DNA of 64,000 nt from Roseiarcus sp963774195 (GCA_963774195.1 CAVZDY010000001.1:2239979-2303978), one strand, 5' to 3'. Shown: positions 7,720-18,450, counted from the stretch's first letter. Notes: generated from the sequence alone by a model not told the origin. Made by a program: numbers and translations.

Positions 7720-8793
7720 ATGCCAGGAATTGTCTCAAGCGTCCTGAATGAGGGCGGCTCCGACCTGCGCCGCCGGTTGATCGCAATTTACGCCGTCCTG
7801 ATCGGCGGCAATATTCTCATCTGGTTGTGGGCGCTTGTCGCGCTGGGCGATCGGCCAGTCCTGTTGGGGACGGCGCTGCTCGCCTACACCTTCGGCCTGC
7901 GGCACGCGGTTGACGCCGACCATATTGCGGCGATCGACAACGTCACGCGCAAACTCATGCAGCAGGGCCAGCGTCCGGTCAGCGTCGGATTCTTCTTCTC
8001 GCTCGGCCACTCGGCCGTCGTGGTGCTCCTGTCGGTCGGAGTCGCGTTCGCCGCTTCGGAACTCACCTCGCGCTTCGATTCGCTGAAGGCGGTCGGCGGC
8101 GTCATCAGCACCAGCGCGTCCGCGTTGTTTCTGTTCGCCATCGCCTTCGTCAACATTCTGGTGCTGGTTTCGGTCTACCGAACCTTCCAGGCGGTCAAAC
8201 GAGGGGAGCCGTTCGCGGAGGATGATTTCGACATCCTGCTCAACCGTCGTGGGTTGCTCTCGCGCATCTTTCGTCCGCTGTTCCTGCTCGTCACCAAAAG
8301 CTGGCACATGCTGGCGATCGGCTTTCTCTTTGGGTTGGGGTTCGACACGGCGACCGAAGTCGCTTTGTTCGGCATTTCGTCGACGCAAGCGGCCAATGGC
8401 ATGTCGTTCAGCGCGATCATGGTGTTCCCGGCGCTGTTCACCGCCGGTATGTCGCTCGTCGATACGACAGATGGGGTGCTGATGCTCGGAGCATACGGAT
8501 GGGCGTTCATGAAGCCGATCCGCAAGCTCTATTACAACATGACCATAACGGCGGTCTCCGTGGTGGTCGCCGTACTGATCGGCGGGCTCGAGACCCTCAA
8601 TCTCATTGGCGACCAACTCGGCCTGACCGACGGCGGCGGCTTCTGGGGCGCGATCGGCGACATCAACGACAATTTCGGCGTTCTGGGTTACGTGATCATC
8701 GGAATCTTCGTGCTGAGCTGGCTGGGGTCAGTCGTCTTCTACAAACTCAGGCGCTACGACGAGCTTGAGGTCAATTCGATCGGCGGCGTCTGA
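7720..8793 (+). CDS. NiCoT family nickel/cobalt permease
   Basis: 357 residues, about 8 membrane segments. The family signature RHAVDADHIAAIDN (HAVDADH at residues 62-68, the HX4DH metal-selecting motif in TM2) is intact, and so are LGHSAVV and FGLGFDTATEV. It imports Co2+ and/or Ni2+ through the inner membrane. Control by the cobalamin riboswitch just upstream argues that cobalt for B12 synthesis is the relevant substrate here. The chosen ATG at 7720 follows GAGGGTG, and the longer frame from 7666 would run into the riboswitch expression platform. A hairpin follows the stop codon. Confidence 0.93.
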   Translation: MPGIVSSVLNEGGSDLRRRLIAIYAVLIGGNILIWLWALVALGDRPVLLGTALLAYTFGLRHAVDADHIAAIDNVTRKLMQQGQRPVSVGFFFSLGHSAVVVLLSVGVAFAASELTSRFDSLKAVGGVISTSASALFLFAIAFVNILVLVSVYRTFQAVKRGEPFAEDDFDILLNRRGLLSRIFRPLFLLVTKSWHMLAIGFLFGLGFDTATEVALFGISSTQAANGMSFSAIMVFPALFTAGMSLVDTTDGVLMLGAYGWAFMKPIRKLYYNMTITAVSVVVAVLIGGLETLNLIGDQLGLTDGGGFWGAIGDINDNFGVLGYVIIGIFVLSWLGSVVFYKLRRYDELEVNSIGGV

Positions 8794-8804
8794 CGCTTCG
8801 CCAA

Positions 8805-8833
8805 AGCGGTGGCTCCCTGACGGAGCGACCGCT
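8805..8833 (+). terminator. Terminator-like hairpin after the NiCoT gene
   Basis: Arms AGCGGTGGCTCC and GGAGCGACCGCT pair over 12 bases with one mismatch around a 5-base loop, 12 bases after the stop codon. There is no clear T-run, so intrinsic termination is not certain. Confidence 0.45.
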
Positions 8834-9059
8834 ACATATCGACCTTCGCCTAACCATTCTTCGCCGGCGGCCGCAGCAGCCGGCAAGCGCCCGCAATCGC
8901 ACCACCGAACGGAGCGGGCCAATGGGTAAATCCATTTCCGGCGTGTCGATCGTCATGTCAGCCTGTTCTCACGGCCCCGGCATACGACGGCGCCTGCGGC
9001 TCAAACACCGGCCGCTTCCCTGCTTCGACCTTGAGCGCGCAGCGACGAAAGGCGGCCCT

Positions 9060-9087
9060 TTGACCATCGCAATCACGGTGCTATTAG
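9060..9087 (+). promoter_or_regulatory. icd: Possible sigma70 promoter of icd
   Basis: TTGACC and TATTAG are separated by 16 bases, about 50 bases before the icd start codon. The -35 box is good and the -10 box is weak. The rest of the 8834-9134 intergenic stretch shows no gene. Confidence 0.35.
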
Positions 9088-9134
9088 GGGCCGCGATGTG
9101 ACCGCGCAGTGTCGCGAACGCTAGGAATTCGCCA

Positions 9135-10353
9135 ATGGCAAAGATCAAAGTGAGCAATCCCGTCGTGGAACTCGACGGCGACGAGATGACGCGAATCATT
9201 TGGCAGCTCATCCGCGAGAAGCTCATTCATCCCTACCTCGACGTCGACCTGCAGTATTTCGACCTCGGCGTCGAGCACCGCGACGCGACCAACGACAAGG
9301 TGACGGTCGACGCGGCGGAAGCGATCAAGGCCTGCGGCGTCGGCGTCAAATGCGCGACCATCACGCCGGACGAAGCGCGCGTTAAGGAATTCAATCTCAA
9401 GGAAATGTGGAAGAGCCCGAACGGCACGATCCGCAACATCCTCGGCGGCGTCATCTTCCGCGAGCCGATCATCTGCAGCAACGTGCCGCGCCTCGTTCCC
9501 GGCTGGACCCAGCCGATCGTGGTCGGCCGTCACGCCTTCGGCGACCAGTACCGCGCGACCGACTTCAAGGTGCCCGGCAAGGGCCGCCTGACGGTCAAGT
9601 TCGAGGGCGAGGACGGGACCGTCATCGAGAAGGAAGTGTTCAAGTTCCCCGGCGCCGGCGTCGCGATGAGCATGTACAATCTCGACGAACTCGATCCGCG
9701 ATTTCGCGCGCGCCTCGCTGAACTACGGCCTGATGCGCAAGTACCCGGTCTATCTCTCGACCAAGAACACCATCCTCAAGGCCTATGACGGGCGCTTCAA
9801 GGATCTGTTCCAGGAGGTCTTCGACGCCGAGTTCAAGAGCAAGTTCGCCGCGCTCGGCATCACCTACGAGCATCGCTTGATCGACGACATGGTCGCCTCG
9901 GCGCTCAAGTGGTCGGGCGGCTACGTCTGGGCGTGCAAGAACTACGACGGCGACGTGCAGTCGGACACGGTCGCGCAGGGCTATGGCTCGCTCGGCCTGA
10001 TGACCAGCGTTCTGATGACGCCGGACGGCCAGACCGTCGAGGCGGAAGCAGCGCACGGCACGGTGACGCGCCACTACCGCGAATATCAGAAGGGCCGCGA
10101 GACCTCGACCAACTCGATCGCCTCGATCTTCGCCTGGACGCGTGGCCTCGCCCATCGCGCCAAGCTCGACAGCAACGAGGCGCTTGCCAAGTTCTCCGCC
10201 ACGCTCGAGCGCGTCTGCGTCGACACGGTCGAGGCCGGCTTCATGACCAAGGACCTCGCGCTGCTGGTTGGTCCCGAGCAGAAGTGGCTCTCGACCACCG
10301 CCTTCCTCGACAAGGTCGACGAGAACCTGAAAGCCGCGGTGGCCGCGGCGTAA
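9135..10353 (+). CDS. icd: NADP-dependent isocitrate dehydrogenase, with a +1 frameshift
   Basis: Isocitrate + NADP+ to 2-oxoglutarate + CO2 in the TCA cycle, cytoplasmic. Two frames together make one complete eukaryotic-type (dimeric) IDH of about 405 residues. The first frame starts MAKIKVSNPVVELDGDEMTR and contains GTIRNILGGVIFREPI. It leaves the family at residue 185 after MSMYNLDE. The second frame then resumes exactly with SIRDFARASLNYGLMRKYP and runs to DENLKAAVAAA. The break is one extra base at about 9690 (GACGAAC|TCG where GAC GAA TCG is expected). As read, the protein would lose its C-terminal half, including the AEAAHGTV region. Since icd is normally important for growth, a sequencing or assembly error is likelier than a true mutation. 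A GTPase-like gene follows. Confidence 0.93.
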
Positions 10354-10362
10354 AGCCCTCAC

Positions 10363-10390
10363 GCGCCCCTTCCTTTTGGGGAGGGGGCGC
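10363..10390 (+). terminator. Terminator-like hairpin after icd
   Basis: Arms GCGCCCCTTCC and GGAGGGGGCGC pair over 11 bases (one G-U) around TTTTGG, 9 bases after the icd stop. No T-run follows. Confidence 0.45.
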
Positions 10391-10457
10391 ACGCCGACCC
10401 TGTAAAATCGGCGCGGATCGCCCTAAATAGGGGCGTTCTCCGCGCCCACGGTTTCCC

Positions 10458-11900
10458 TTGTCCATCCTTTCCGATCTGGCCTTCGAAGCGAGCGTCGTGG
10501 CGCGCTCGCTCGCCGACTATCTCTCCGGCGGGGGCTTGCGGCTCGGCGTGACGGGCCTTTCGCGCGCCGGCAAGACCGTCTTCATCACTTCACTCGTCAA
10601 CAATCTGATCGGGGGCGGCCGTCTGCCGGTTCTGCGCGCCGCGGCGGAAGGGCGTATCGCGCGCGCCTATCTCGAACCGCAGCCGGACGACGCCGTGCCG
10701 CGCTTCGCCTATGAGGAGCACCTCGCCTCGCTCAGCGGCCCCGAGCGCCGCTGGCCGCAGTCGACCCGGCGCATCTCGCAATTGCGGCTGACGATCGAAT
10801 TCGAGAGCGCCGCTGGCTGGGGCTCCAAGGCGCGAACCCTGGCGCTCGACATCGTCGATTATCCCGGCGAGTGGCTGCTCGACCTTCCCTTGCTGGAAAA
10901 GTCCTACGCCCAATGGTCGCGCGAGACGCTCGAAGCGAGCCAGACCCCGGCGCGCGCGCCGCTCGCCAAGCCGTGGCGGGAGTTTTTGGCCGAACTCGAT
11001 CCCGCCGCGACGGCTGACGAGGACGCCGCGCGAAAAGCGGCGGAGCTTTTCACCGCCTATCTGCGCAAGGCGCGCGACGACGTCTACGCGCTCTCGACCT
11101 TGCCGCCAGGCCGCTTCCTGATGCCGGGCGATCTCGAAGGATCGCCCGCGCTCACCTTCGCGCCGCTGCCGGTGGGAGAAGAGGACCGCATCGCGCCGGG
11201 ATCGCTGGCGGCGATGATGGAGCGCCGCTACGAGGCCTATAAGACCCACGTCGCGCGGCCGTTCTTCCGCGACCATTTCGCGCGCCTCGACCGGCAGATC
11301 GTGCTGGTGGACGCGCTGACCGCGCTCAATTCCGGCCCGGCGGCGATGCGGGACCTCGAACATGCGATGAGCGGGCTGCTGCAGGCGTTCCGAGCCGGCC
11401 GCGCCTCGCGTCTCGGCCAGATCGTGCGGCCGCGCATCGACCGCATCCTGTTCGCCGCCACCAAGGCCGACCATCTCCATCACACCAGCCACGACCGGCT
11501 CGAGGCGATCCTGCGCGCTGTCGCCGCCAAGGCGATCGACCGCGCGCAAGGGGTGGGGGCCGAGATCGACGTGATCGCCCTCAGCGCGATCCGCGCCACC
11601 CGCGAGGCGGAGATCCGGCATGGCCGCGATATTCTCCAGGCGATCGTCGGCGTGCCGGAGGCGGGGGAGCGGATCGGCGGCGAGGTGTTCAACGGCGTCG
11701 CCGAGGCCGCGGTGTTCCCCGGCGAATTGCCCGAGAATCCCGACACGGCCTTCGACGGCGAGGCGATCGCGCTGCCCGAGGCCGACAACGATTGGCGCTT
11801 CGTGCGCTTTCGCCCGCCGATCACCGCGCGCGGCGCGCCGCCGCCGCATATTCGCCTCGACCGCGCTTTGCAATTCCTGATCGGGGATCGACTGGCATGA
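10458..11900 (+). CDS. ycjX: YcjX family P-loop NTPase
   Basis: 480 residues. Walker A is GLSRAGKTVF (about residues 33-42), and the conserved DIVDYPGEWLLDLPLL and LVDALTALNSGP segments of the YcjX (DUF463) family follow. These proteins are stress-associated cytoplasmic NTPases often encoded with the membrane protein YcjF; their exact role is unclear. The start is a TTG at 10458 with no strong ribosome site. The N-terminus SILSDLAFEA aligns with the usual family start, so I keep it. It overlaps ycjF by 4 bases (ATGA), so the two are translationally coupled. Confidence 0.88.
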   Translation: MSILSDLAFEASVVARSLADYLSGGGLRLGVTGLSRAGKTVFITSLVNNLIGGGRLPVLRAAAEGRIARAYLEPQPDDAVPRFAYEEHLASLSGPERRWPQSTRRISQLRLTIEFESAAGWGSKARTLALDIVDYPGEWLLDLPLLEKSYAQWSRETLEASQTPARAPLAKPWREFLAELDPAATADEDAARKAAELFTAYLRKARDDVYALSTLPPGRFLMPGDLEGSPALTFAPLPVGEEDRIAPGSLAAMMERRYEAYKTHVARPFFRDHFARLDRQIVLVDALTALNSGPAAMRDLEHAMSGLLQAFRAGRASRLGQIVRPRIDRILFAATKADHLHHTSHDRLEAILRAVAAKAIDRAQGVGAEIDVIALSAIRATREAEIRHGRDILQAIVGVPEAGERIGGEVFNGVAEAAVFPGELPENPDTAFDGEAIALPEADNDWRFVRFRPPITARGAPPPHIRLDRALQFLIGDRLA

Positions 11901-12946
11901 GCGACCGTCCGCGACCTCGGGCCTTCCGGCTCGACGACGAGCGCGTCTCGGTCGACGACGCGCGCGCCCGCGGCGAGACCGCCGCGACTATACGCACCCA
12001 GAGCGGGCCGATCCCGGACGCGAGCCGGGAGCCGCAGCTCGACGAGACGGAGCGCGCGATCGAGACCGCGCAGGGCGCCGGCATGCTGGCGCGCTGGCGC
12101 CCAAAATGGGCGACCCTCGTCTGGACCGGCCTCGGCGGCCTCGTCTCGCTCGGGCTCGGTCTCTGGGCGAGCGACCTGATCGAAAGCCTCTATGCCCGCG
12201 CCCTATCGCTCGGGGCGCTGGGCGCCGTCTTCGCCGCGCTGTTCCTGATCGGCGTCGTCGGGCTGGCGATCCGCGAGCTCGCCGCGCTGGCGCGCCAGAG
12301 CCGCATCGTCGAACTGCACGCCGCCTTGGCCCGGGCGCGCGCGGCCGACGATCGCGAGGCGGCGCGAAACCTCGTCGCGCGGCTTGCCGCGCTCTACGCC
12401 AAGCGCGCTGAGACCGCCCATGCACGTGCCGAAGTCGAGGAAGCCCGCCAGGGCATCGTCGATGGGCGCGATCTGATCGACATCGCGGAACGGGCGCTGC
12501 TCCGGCCGATCGACGCCAAGGCCCAGGCGGAGATCGCGGCGGCGGCGCGGCGCGTGTCGCTCGTCACCGCCATCAGCCCGCGCGCGCTGCTCGACGTGAT
12601 CTTCGTCGTCGCCCAGATCGTCCGGCTGGTGCGGCGGATCGCCGAGCTCTACGGCGGCCGGCCGGGGCTGCTCGGCTTCTTCAAACTGGCCCGCTCGATC
12701 GGCGCCCATATCGCGATCACCGGTGGCATGGCGGTCGGCGACAGCCTGCTCCAGCAGATCGTCGGCCACGGCATCGCCTCGCGCATTTCGGCGCGCATGG
12801 GGGAGGGCGTGCTCAACGGCTTGCTGACGGCGCGCGTCGGCCTTTCCGCTCTGGCGGTCTGCCGGCCGGCGCCCTTCGCGATCGACAAGCCGCCGGGCGT
12901 CGCCGAGGTCGCGCCGTTCCTATTTGGCGCCGACAAGGACCGCTGA
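11897..12946 (+). CDS. ycjF: YcjF-like (TIGR01620/DUF697) membrane protein
   Basis: 349 residues. A charged, Arg-rich N-terminus (about 1-75) is followed by two membrane segments (about 78-100 and 107-133), then a cytoplasmic helical region and a C-terminal DUF697-type domain (GITGGMAVGDSLLQQIVGHG-like segment and ARMGEGVLNGLLTARVGLSA). It is the membrane partner of YcjX. The start ATG overlaps the ycjX stop. Its last 27 bases overlap, tail to tail, the 3' end of the msrQ-like gene on the other strand. Confidence 0.85.
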   Translation: MSDRPRPRAFRLDDERVSVDDARARGETAATIRTQSGPIPDASREPQLDETERAIETAQGAGMLARWRPKWATLVWTGLGGLVSLGLGLWASDLIESLYARALSLGALGAVFAALFLIGVVGLAIRELAALARQSRIVELHAALARARAADDREAARNLVARLAALYAKRAETAHARAEVEEARQGIVDGRDLIDIAERALLRPIDAKAQAEIAAAARRVSLVTAISPRALLDVIFVVAQIVRLVRRIAELYGGRPGLLGFFKLARSIGAHIAITGGMAVGDSLLQQIVGHGIASRISARMGEGVLNGLLTARVGLSALAVCRPAPFAIDKPPGVAEVAPFLFGADKDR

Positions 12947-13777
12947 CGGCTTCCGCGCGCGCCAATTGCGCGCCACGGTGACGACCACGACCGCGAGCCC
13001 CGCCATCGCCACCAGATGGCCCGGCCGCGGAAACTCGTCGGGATCGATATTGGCCGAGAGCACCTCCCAGAAATTGATGTGGCGGACGAGCGCGTACCAC
13101 GTCGCTTCGAGGAGGACCGTCGCGATCGGCGCGACGACCGCCGCGCCGAGGGCGATGGCCCAAGTCCGCCACCCCTGCGCTTGCAACAGGCGGGCGAGCA
13201 TGAGGATGAAGTACAATCCCATCATGAACACCGGCTCGAAGACGTCGGCCTTCGACTGGATATAGAAATGGAGGATGGCGAGTGCCGCGATGCCGTAGAT
13301 CAGCTTATGCAGCAGGTTCCAGCGCGCCGCGCCGAGCCGCCGGATCATCGCGTCGGTCGAGGTCGCGCTAAGGGCGGCAAGGCCGAGCCAGGCGACAAAG
13401 CCGATCGTCAGGTAGAAGCGGAGCACGATTTCCGAGGCGACGTGCGGAAAATTGAATTTCTGGTCCACCACATAGAGCGTCAGGTGGGCGAAGGCGTAGG
13501 CGAAGGCGGCGACGCCGACCATCCGCCGCACCGCGATCAGCTTGGGCCATTGCGCGAGGCGGCGCATCGGCGTGACCAGGAGCGAGAGCAGGATGAAGCG
13601 CACCGTCCAGTCGCCGGTGCGGTGGATCATCTGGACCACCATCTGGGGGGCGAGCGCCCCGGTCGCCGCTTGAAAGGCGATCCATGCGGCTGGAGCGAAC
13701 AGGCAGACGAAAACGACGAGCTTGAGGGCGGAGAAGCGTCCGTTGCGTTCGTTCCAGGGGGCTTTCAACTTCGGCAT
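12920..13777 (-). CDS. msrQ: MsrQ-like haem-binding ferric-reductase-type membrane protein
   Basis: 285 residues with about six hydrophobic segments and the ferric reductase-like transmembrane domain. Conserved elements include RRMVGVAAFAYAFAHLTLYV and RWNLLHKLIYGIAALAILHF, whose histidines are the likely haem ligands. MsrQ passes electrons from the quinone pool or flavin reductase to the periplasmic molybdoenzyme MsrP, which repairs oxidised methionine. No msrP gene lies next to it, so either msrP is elsewhere or the protein serves another acceptor. That uncertainty is about role, not family. The stop end overlaps ycjF on the opposite strand by 27 bases. Confidence 0.75.
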   Translation of the reverse strand: MPKLKAPWNERNGRFSALKLVVFVCLFAPAAWIAFQAATGALAPQMVVQMIHRTGDWTVRFILLSLLVTPMRRLAQWPKLIAVRRMVGVAAFAYAFAHLTLYVVDQKFNFPHVASEIVLRFYLTIGFVAWLGLAALSATSTDAMIRRLGAARWNLLHKLIYGIAALAILHFYIQSKADVFEPVFMMGLYFILMLARLLQAQGWRTWAIALGAAVVAPIATVLLEATWYALVRHINFWEVLSANIDPDEFPRPGHLVAMAGLAVVVVTVARNWRARKPSAVLVGAK

Positions 13778-14104
13778 GAGACGAGCCTATCGTTCGATCG
13801 TAGCTTTGCAAGCTCGTGAGCGGTAGGCGCTGGCGAGCGGCGTTGTTTCAGGCAGGCGGCGGGGAAAGCCCAGCGGGCCGCGGTCGCTTACCTCGCCGTA
13901 TGTTACCAGATGCTCATACCGCGCCGGCTTGAAAAGAAGGATGAACTCCTCTCCATTGTTCTGCCGCCTTTCTTGGCCCATACTCGTGGCGAGACTGCGC
14001 CAGCCGCTGGATGAACGACCGAGATTGGGTCGGCTCAAGCCGTATTGAAGGCAAGTCGATCCGAACTCCGATCCCATTGATCGCTCTGCCAGATGGAGAG
14101 ACCG
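13778..14104. other. Divergent intergenic region between msrQ-like gene and lutA
   Basis: About 330 bases that must hold both promoters. I see no coding frame of family character, no neighbouring regulator gene (such as lldR/lutR) and no clear operator palindrome. Confidence 0.4.
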
Positions 14105-14844
14105 ATGCGCATCGGACTTTTCGTCCCCTGCTATGTCGACGCCTTGCACCCGGAGGTCGGCATCGCGACGCTCGAACTCCTCGAGCGGTTCGGCCTCAAG
14201 ATCGATTATCCGTTCGATCAGACCTGCTGCGGCCAACCCATGACGAACAGCGGCTGTCACGCGGAATCGGCCGCCACCGAAGCGCTGTTCGTCAAGAATT
14301 TCCAGGACTTCGACTATGTCGTCGTTCCCTCGGGGAGTTGCGCGCACCACGTTCGCTACAATCTCGACGCGATCCCGCAGACCGAGACCGTACGCAAGGT
14401 GCGAGCGAGCACTTTCGAACTCGTGGAATTCCTTCACGACATCCTGAATGTCCAAGCCTTCCCATGGGCGGCGTTCCCGCACCGCGTCGCTTACCACAGC
14501 AATTGCAACGCGCACCGCGGGCTTCGGCACGACAGCATGTCGGAACTGCGTGAGGCGCCGTTCTCGAAGCCGCTGGACCTCCTGCGCAAGGTGCATGGAA
14601 TCGAGATCGTCACGCTCGCGCGTCCCGACGAGTGCTGCGGCTTCGGCGGAACCTTCTCGGTTTTCGCGGAGGCCATCTCCGCGAAGATGGGCCATGACAA
14701 GGTTCACGACGAGTTGCAGTCCGGCGCGGACTACGTCGTCTCCGCCGACAGTTCTTGCATGATGCATCAGCAGGGATGCGCGGAACGGGAGAACCTGCCG
14801 CTCAAATACATCCATATCGCGCAGGTTCTGAACGGAGCCTCGGC

Positions 14845-14848
<4 letters not shown>
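14105..14848 (+). CDS. lutA: Lactate utilisation protein A (Fe-S, CCG domains)
   Basis: 247 residues with two cysteine-rich CCG domains: DQTCCGQPMTNSGC near residue 40 and DECCGFGGTFSVF near residue 175. These bind Fe-S clusters or interact with redox partners in LutA/GlcF/HdrB-like proteins. With LutB and LutC it oxidises L-lactate to pyruvate, delivering electrons to the respiratory chain. The ATG at 14105 has GGAG 7 bases upstream; the earlier ATG at 14093 would place that site inside the gene. It overlaps lutB as ATGA. Confidence 0.9.
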
Positions 14849-16394
<1,546 letters not shown>

Positions 16395-16398
<4 letters not shown>

Positions 16399-16994
16399 AC
16401 AGCCGTGACGAGATCATGGCCGCGGTCCGGGCTAATCGCCCTCGGCTCGACCGGCCGTCGCCCGAAGTGCCGCTGTTCGACGCCGCCGCGCCGGCCTCGC
16501 TGCTCGATGCGTTCAAGGCGGCGCTGCTGAGCATGGGCGGTGATTTTCTCGAAGTCCTGCCAGGAGAGGATCCGCTGGACGCCGTCCGCCAGCGTCTCGC
16601 CGCCGCAAAGGTGGTTTGCTCGGCGGCGCCGGAGGCGCCCGGCAACCGCCCGCTATCCCAAGTGAAGCGGCCGCAGGATCTGGCCGATGTGGATATCGGC
16701 GTCGTCCGCGCGTCTTTCGCTGTCGCGGAGACCGGATCCGTCTGCTTGACCGAAGCAGCTCTTGGCGTCGGCGCGCTGGGCTATCTCCCGCAGCACCTGA
16801 TCGTCTTGCTCGACCCCGGGGACATCGTGGTGAATCTGCACCACGCCTATCGCCGGCCTGAGTTCCGCGAGGGACATTACACGACCTTCCACACCGGCCC
16901 GTCGGCGACCGCGGACATCGAAGGTGTGCTGATCCACGGCGCCCAGGGCGTGCGCTCCCTCACCGTCGCGCCCGTGCCGCGGCGCCCCATCTGA
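16395..16994 (+). CDS. lutC: Lactate utilisation protein C (LUD domain)
   Basis: 199 residues with the LUD domain of the LutC/YkgG family: VRASFAVAETGSVCLTE and YLPQHLIVLLDPGDIVVNL, then HTGPSATADIEGVLIHGAQG near the C-terminus. It is the third subunit of the lactate oxidation complex. It overlaps lutB by 4 bases. The N-terminus MNSRDEIMAAVRANRP is typical of the family. Confidence 0.9.
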
Positions 16995-17152
16995 GACGAA
17001 CGAAACGTCCTGTCCGGCTTTTTGGCCCGAGCAGCCGCGCGCTGGCCGCTTCATGGAGTGTCCGGGCGGCGCCTCTGTCATGCCTGCGAAAGCGGGCATC
17101 CAGGAGTCAAGGGCGAAGGCCTGCGGCGGTTGTCTGGACCCCCGCTTTCGCG

Positions 17153-17354
17153 CTACGGCATGCACACATCGGTCCGTCGCCGTCACGCCCGGACTTGATC
17201 CGGGCGCCCAGGTTAGCCTCCCTCCGTCCAGTCCTGGATACGCGGGTCAAGCCCGCGTATGACGGCAGGCTTGCTGCAAACACTCCGCCGGCTACACTCG
17301 GTGCGATGAGCCGACTGAGGCGCCCGCCCGTTCGAAAATGTGTGCATGCCGTAG
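17153..17354. mobile_element. 202-bp MITE-like element with 16-bp inverted ends and 10-bp target duplication
   Basis: The ends are CTACGGCATGCACACA (17153-17168) and its exact reverse complement TGTGTGCATGCCGTAG (17339-17354). The flanks are a direct repeat, CGCTTTCGCG, at 17143-17152 and 17355-17364. The empty site is preserved in the family B copy at 4838-4924. It encodes no protein of note, so it would need a transposase in trans. The element holds a palindrome (17180-17266). The parent IS family cannot be named from sequence alone. Confidence 0.85.
17180..17266. repeat. Palindromic repeat, family C, inside the MITE-like element
   Basis: Two hairpins, CGCCCGGACTTGATCCGGGCG and TACGCGGGTCAAGCCCGCGTA, are bounded by CCGTCACG on the left and ATGACGG on the right. 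The form is similar to families A and B but the sequence is different. Confidence 0.6.
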
Positions 17355-17405
17355 CGCTTTCGCGGGGGTGACAAAGCGCTGCCTCAACGAACGACCAAAA
17401 TGCTC

Positions 17406-18443
17406 TTAGCTGACGCCGAGCTTCCGCTGCAGGTTGGTCGAGGAAGTCGTGTACTGAAAGAGCAGCTTCTTGTTGGGATAGACATAATGATGGGCGCGCT
17501 GGGCGGCGAGCGCGGCCTCATGGAAGCCGGACAGGATCAGCTTCAGCTTGCCGGGGTAAGTGATGATGTCGCCAATCGCGAAAATGCCGGGGGCGCTGGT
17601 CTCGAATTTTTCGGTGTCGGTCGGGATCAAATTCTCGTGCAAGTTGAGGCCCCAATTGGCGATCGGCCCGAGCTTCATCGTGAGCCCGTAGAACGCCAGC
17701 AGGTCGTCGCATTCGAGATCGAACGTCGCCTGGTCGGCGCCGCGCACCGTGACGGCGGCGAGCTGGCCGCCGGCGCCCTTGAGGCCGGCGAGCTGGGCGA
17801 TGGTGAGGTCCATCTGCTTCTCGGCGACGAGGGCGCGCATCGCATTGACGGAATGCGGGGCGGCGCGGAATTCGTCGCGACGGTGGACGAGGGTGACGCG
17901 GCTGGCGACCGGGTGGAGATTGAGCGCCCAGTCAAGCGCCGAGTCGCCGCCGCCGGCGATGACGACGCGGCGACCGCGAAAATGCTCCATCTTGCGGACG
18001 GCGTAGAAGACGCTCTTGCCTTCGTAGGCCTCGACGCCCGGCGTCGGCGGCCGTTTGGGCTGGAAGGAGCCGCCGCCGGCCGCGATGATCACGACCTTCG
18101 CCTCGAAGATCTCACCCGCGTCGGTGGTGACGCGGAACAGGGGCGCTGCGGCCGTGCCGACTGCCTCCAGGGCCTCGACCATCTGGCCGAGGTGGAAGGT
18201 CGGCGCGAAGGGGTGGATTTGCCGGTTGAGATTATCGACCAGCTCCTGGCCGGTGACGATCGGAAAGCCGGGAATGTCGTAGATCGGCTTCTCCGGATAG
18301 AGCTCGGCGCATTGTCCACCGATCTTCGGGAGAATGTCGATGACATGGGCCTTGATGTCGAGCAGGCCCAACTCGAACACTGCGAACAGTCCGACCGGAC
18401 CCGCCCCAATAATGACCGCGTCCGTTCGGATAATGTCGCTCAT
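17406..18443 (-). CDS. Ferredoxin-NADP+ reductase, thioredoxin-reductase-like type
   Basis: 345 residues. The N-terminal FAD site is AVIIGAGPVGLFAVFELG (residues 9-26), followed by IGGQCAELYPEKPIYDIPGF. The NADP site is VVIAGGGDSALDWALNL (about 157-173), and the C-terminal FAD contact is APGIFAIGDIITYPGKLKL. No CxxC redox pair of thioredoxin reductase is present, which marks the TrxR-like FNR group. It moves electrons between NADPH and ferredoxin in the cytoplasm. The ferredoxin gene lies 7 bases upstream on the same strand, so the two form an operon and a probable redox pair. Confidence 0.88.
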   Translation of the reverse strand: MSDIIRTDAVIIGAGPVGLFAVFELGLLDIKAHVIDILPKIGGQCAELYPEKPIYDIPGFPIVTGQELVDNLNRQIHPFAPTFHLGQMVEALEAVGTAAAPLFRVTTDAGEIFEAKVVIIAAGGGSFQPKRPPTPGVEAYEGKSVFYAVRKMEHFRGRRVVIAGGGDSALDWALNLHPVASRVTLVHRRDEFRAAPHSVNAMRALVAEKQMDLTIAQLAGLKGAGGQLAAVTVRGADQATFDLECDDLLAFYGLTMKLGPIANWGLNLHENLIPTDTEKFETSAPGIFAIGDIITYPGKLKLILSGFHEAALAAQRAHHYVYPNKKLLFQYTTSSTNLQRKLGVS

Positions 18444-18450
18444 GCCGTGA

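Larger units (their letters stand above)
17076..17374. repeat. Palindromic repeat, family B, copy 2 (interrupted)
   Basis: This is an inverted copy of the 4838-4924 element. Its left part runs 17076-17152 and its right end, GGGGTGACA, resumes at 17365. Removing 17153-17364 restores the perfect end hairpin seen in the intact copy (CCCCGCTTTCGCGGGG). Confidence 0.85.
16995..17405. other. Intergenic stretch filled with nested repeats
   Basis: Between lutC and the ferredoxin reductase gene (convergent 3' ends) there is no gene. The stretch is made almost entirely of a family B palindromic repeat, split by a 202-base element with inverted ends that itself contains a third type of palindrome. Confidence 0.8.

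Noticed and set aside
9685..9735. Programmed ribosomal frameshifting in icd
   Set aside because: No slippery heptamer, stimulatory stop or known precedent for icd; two other genes in the window show the same +1 insertion defect.
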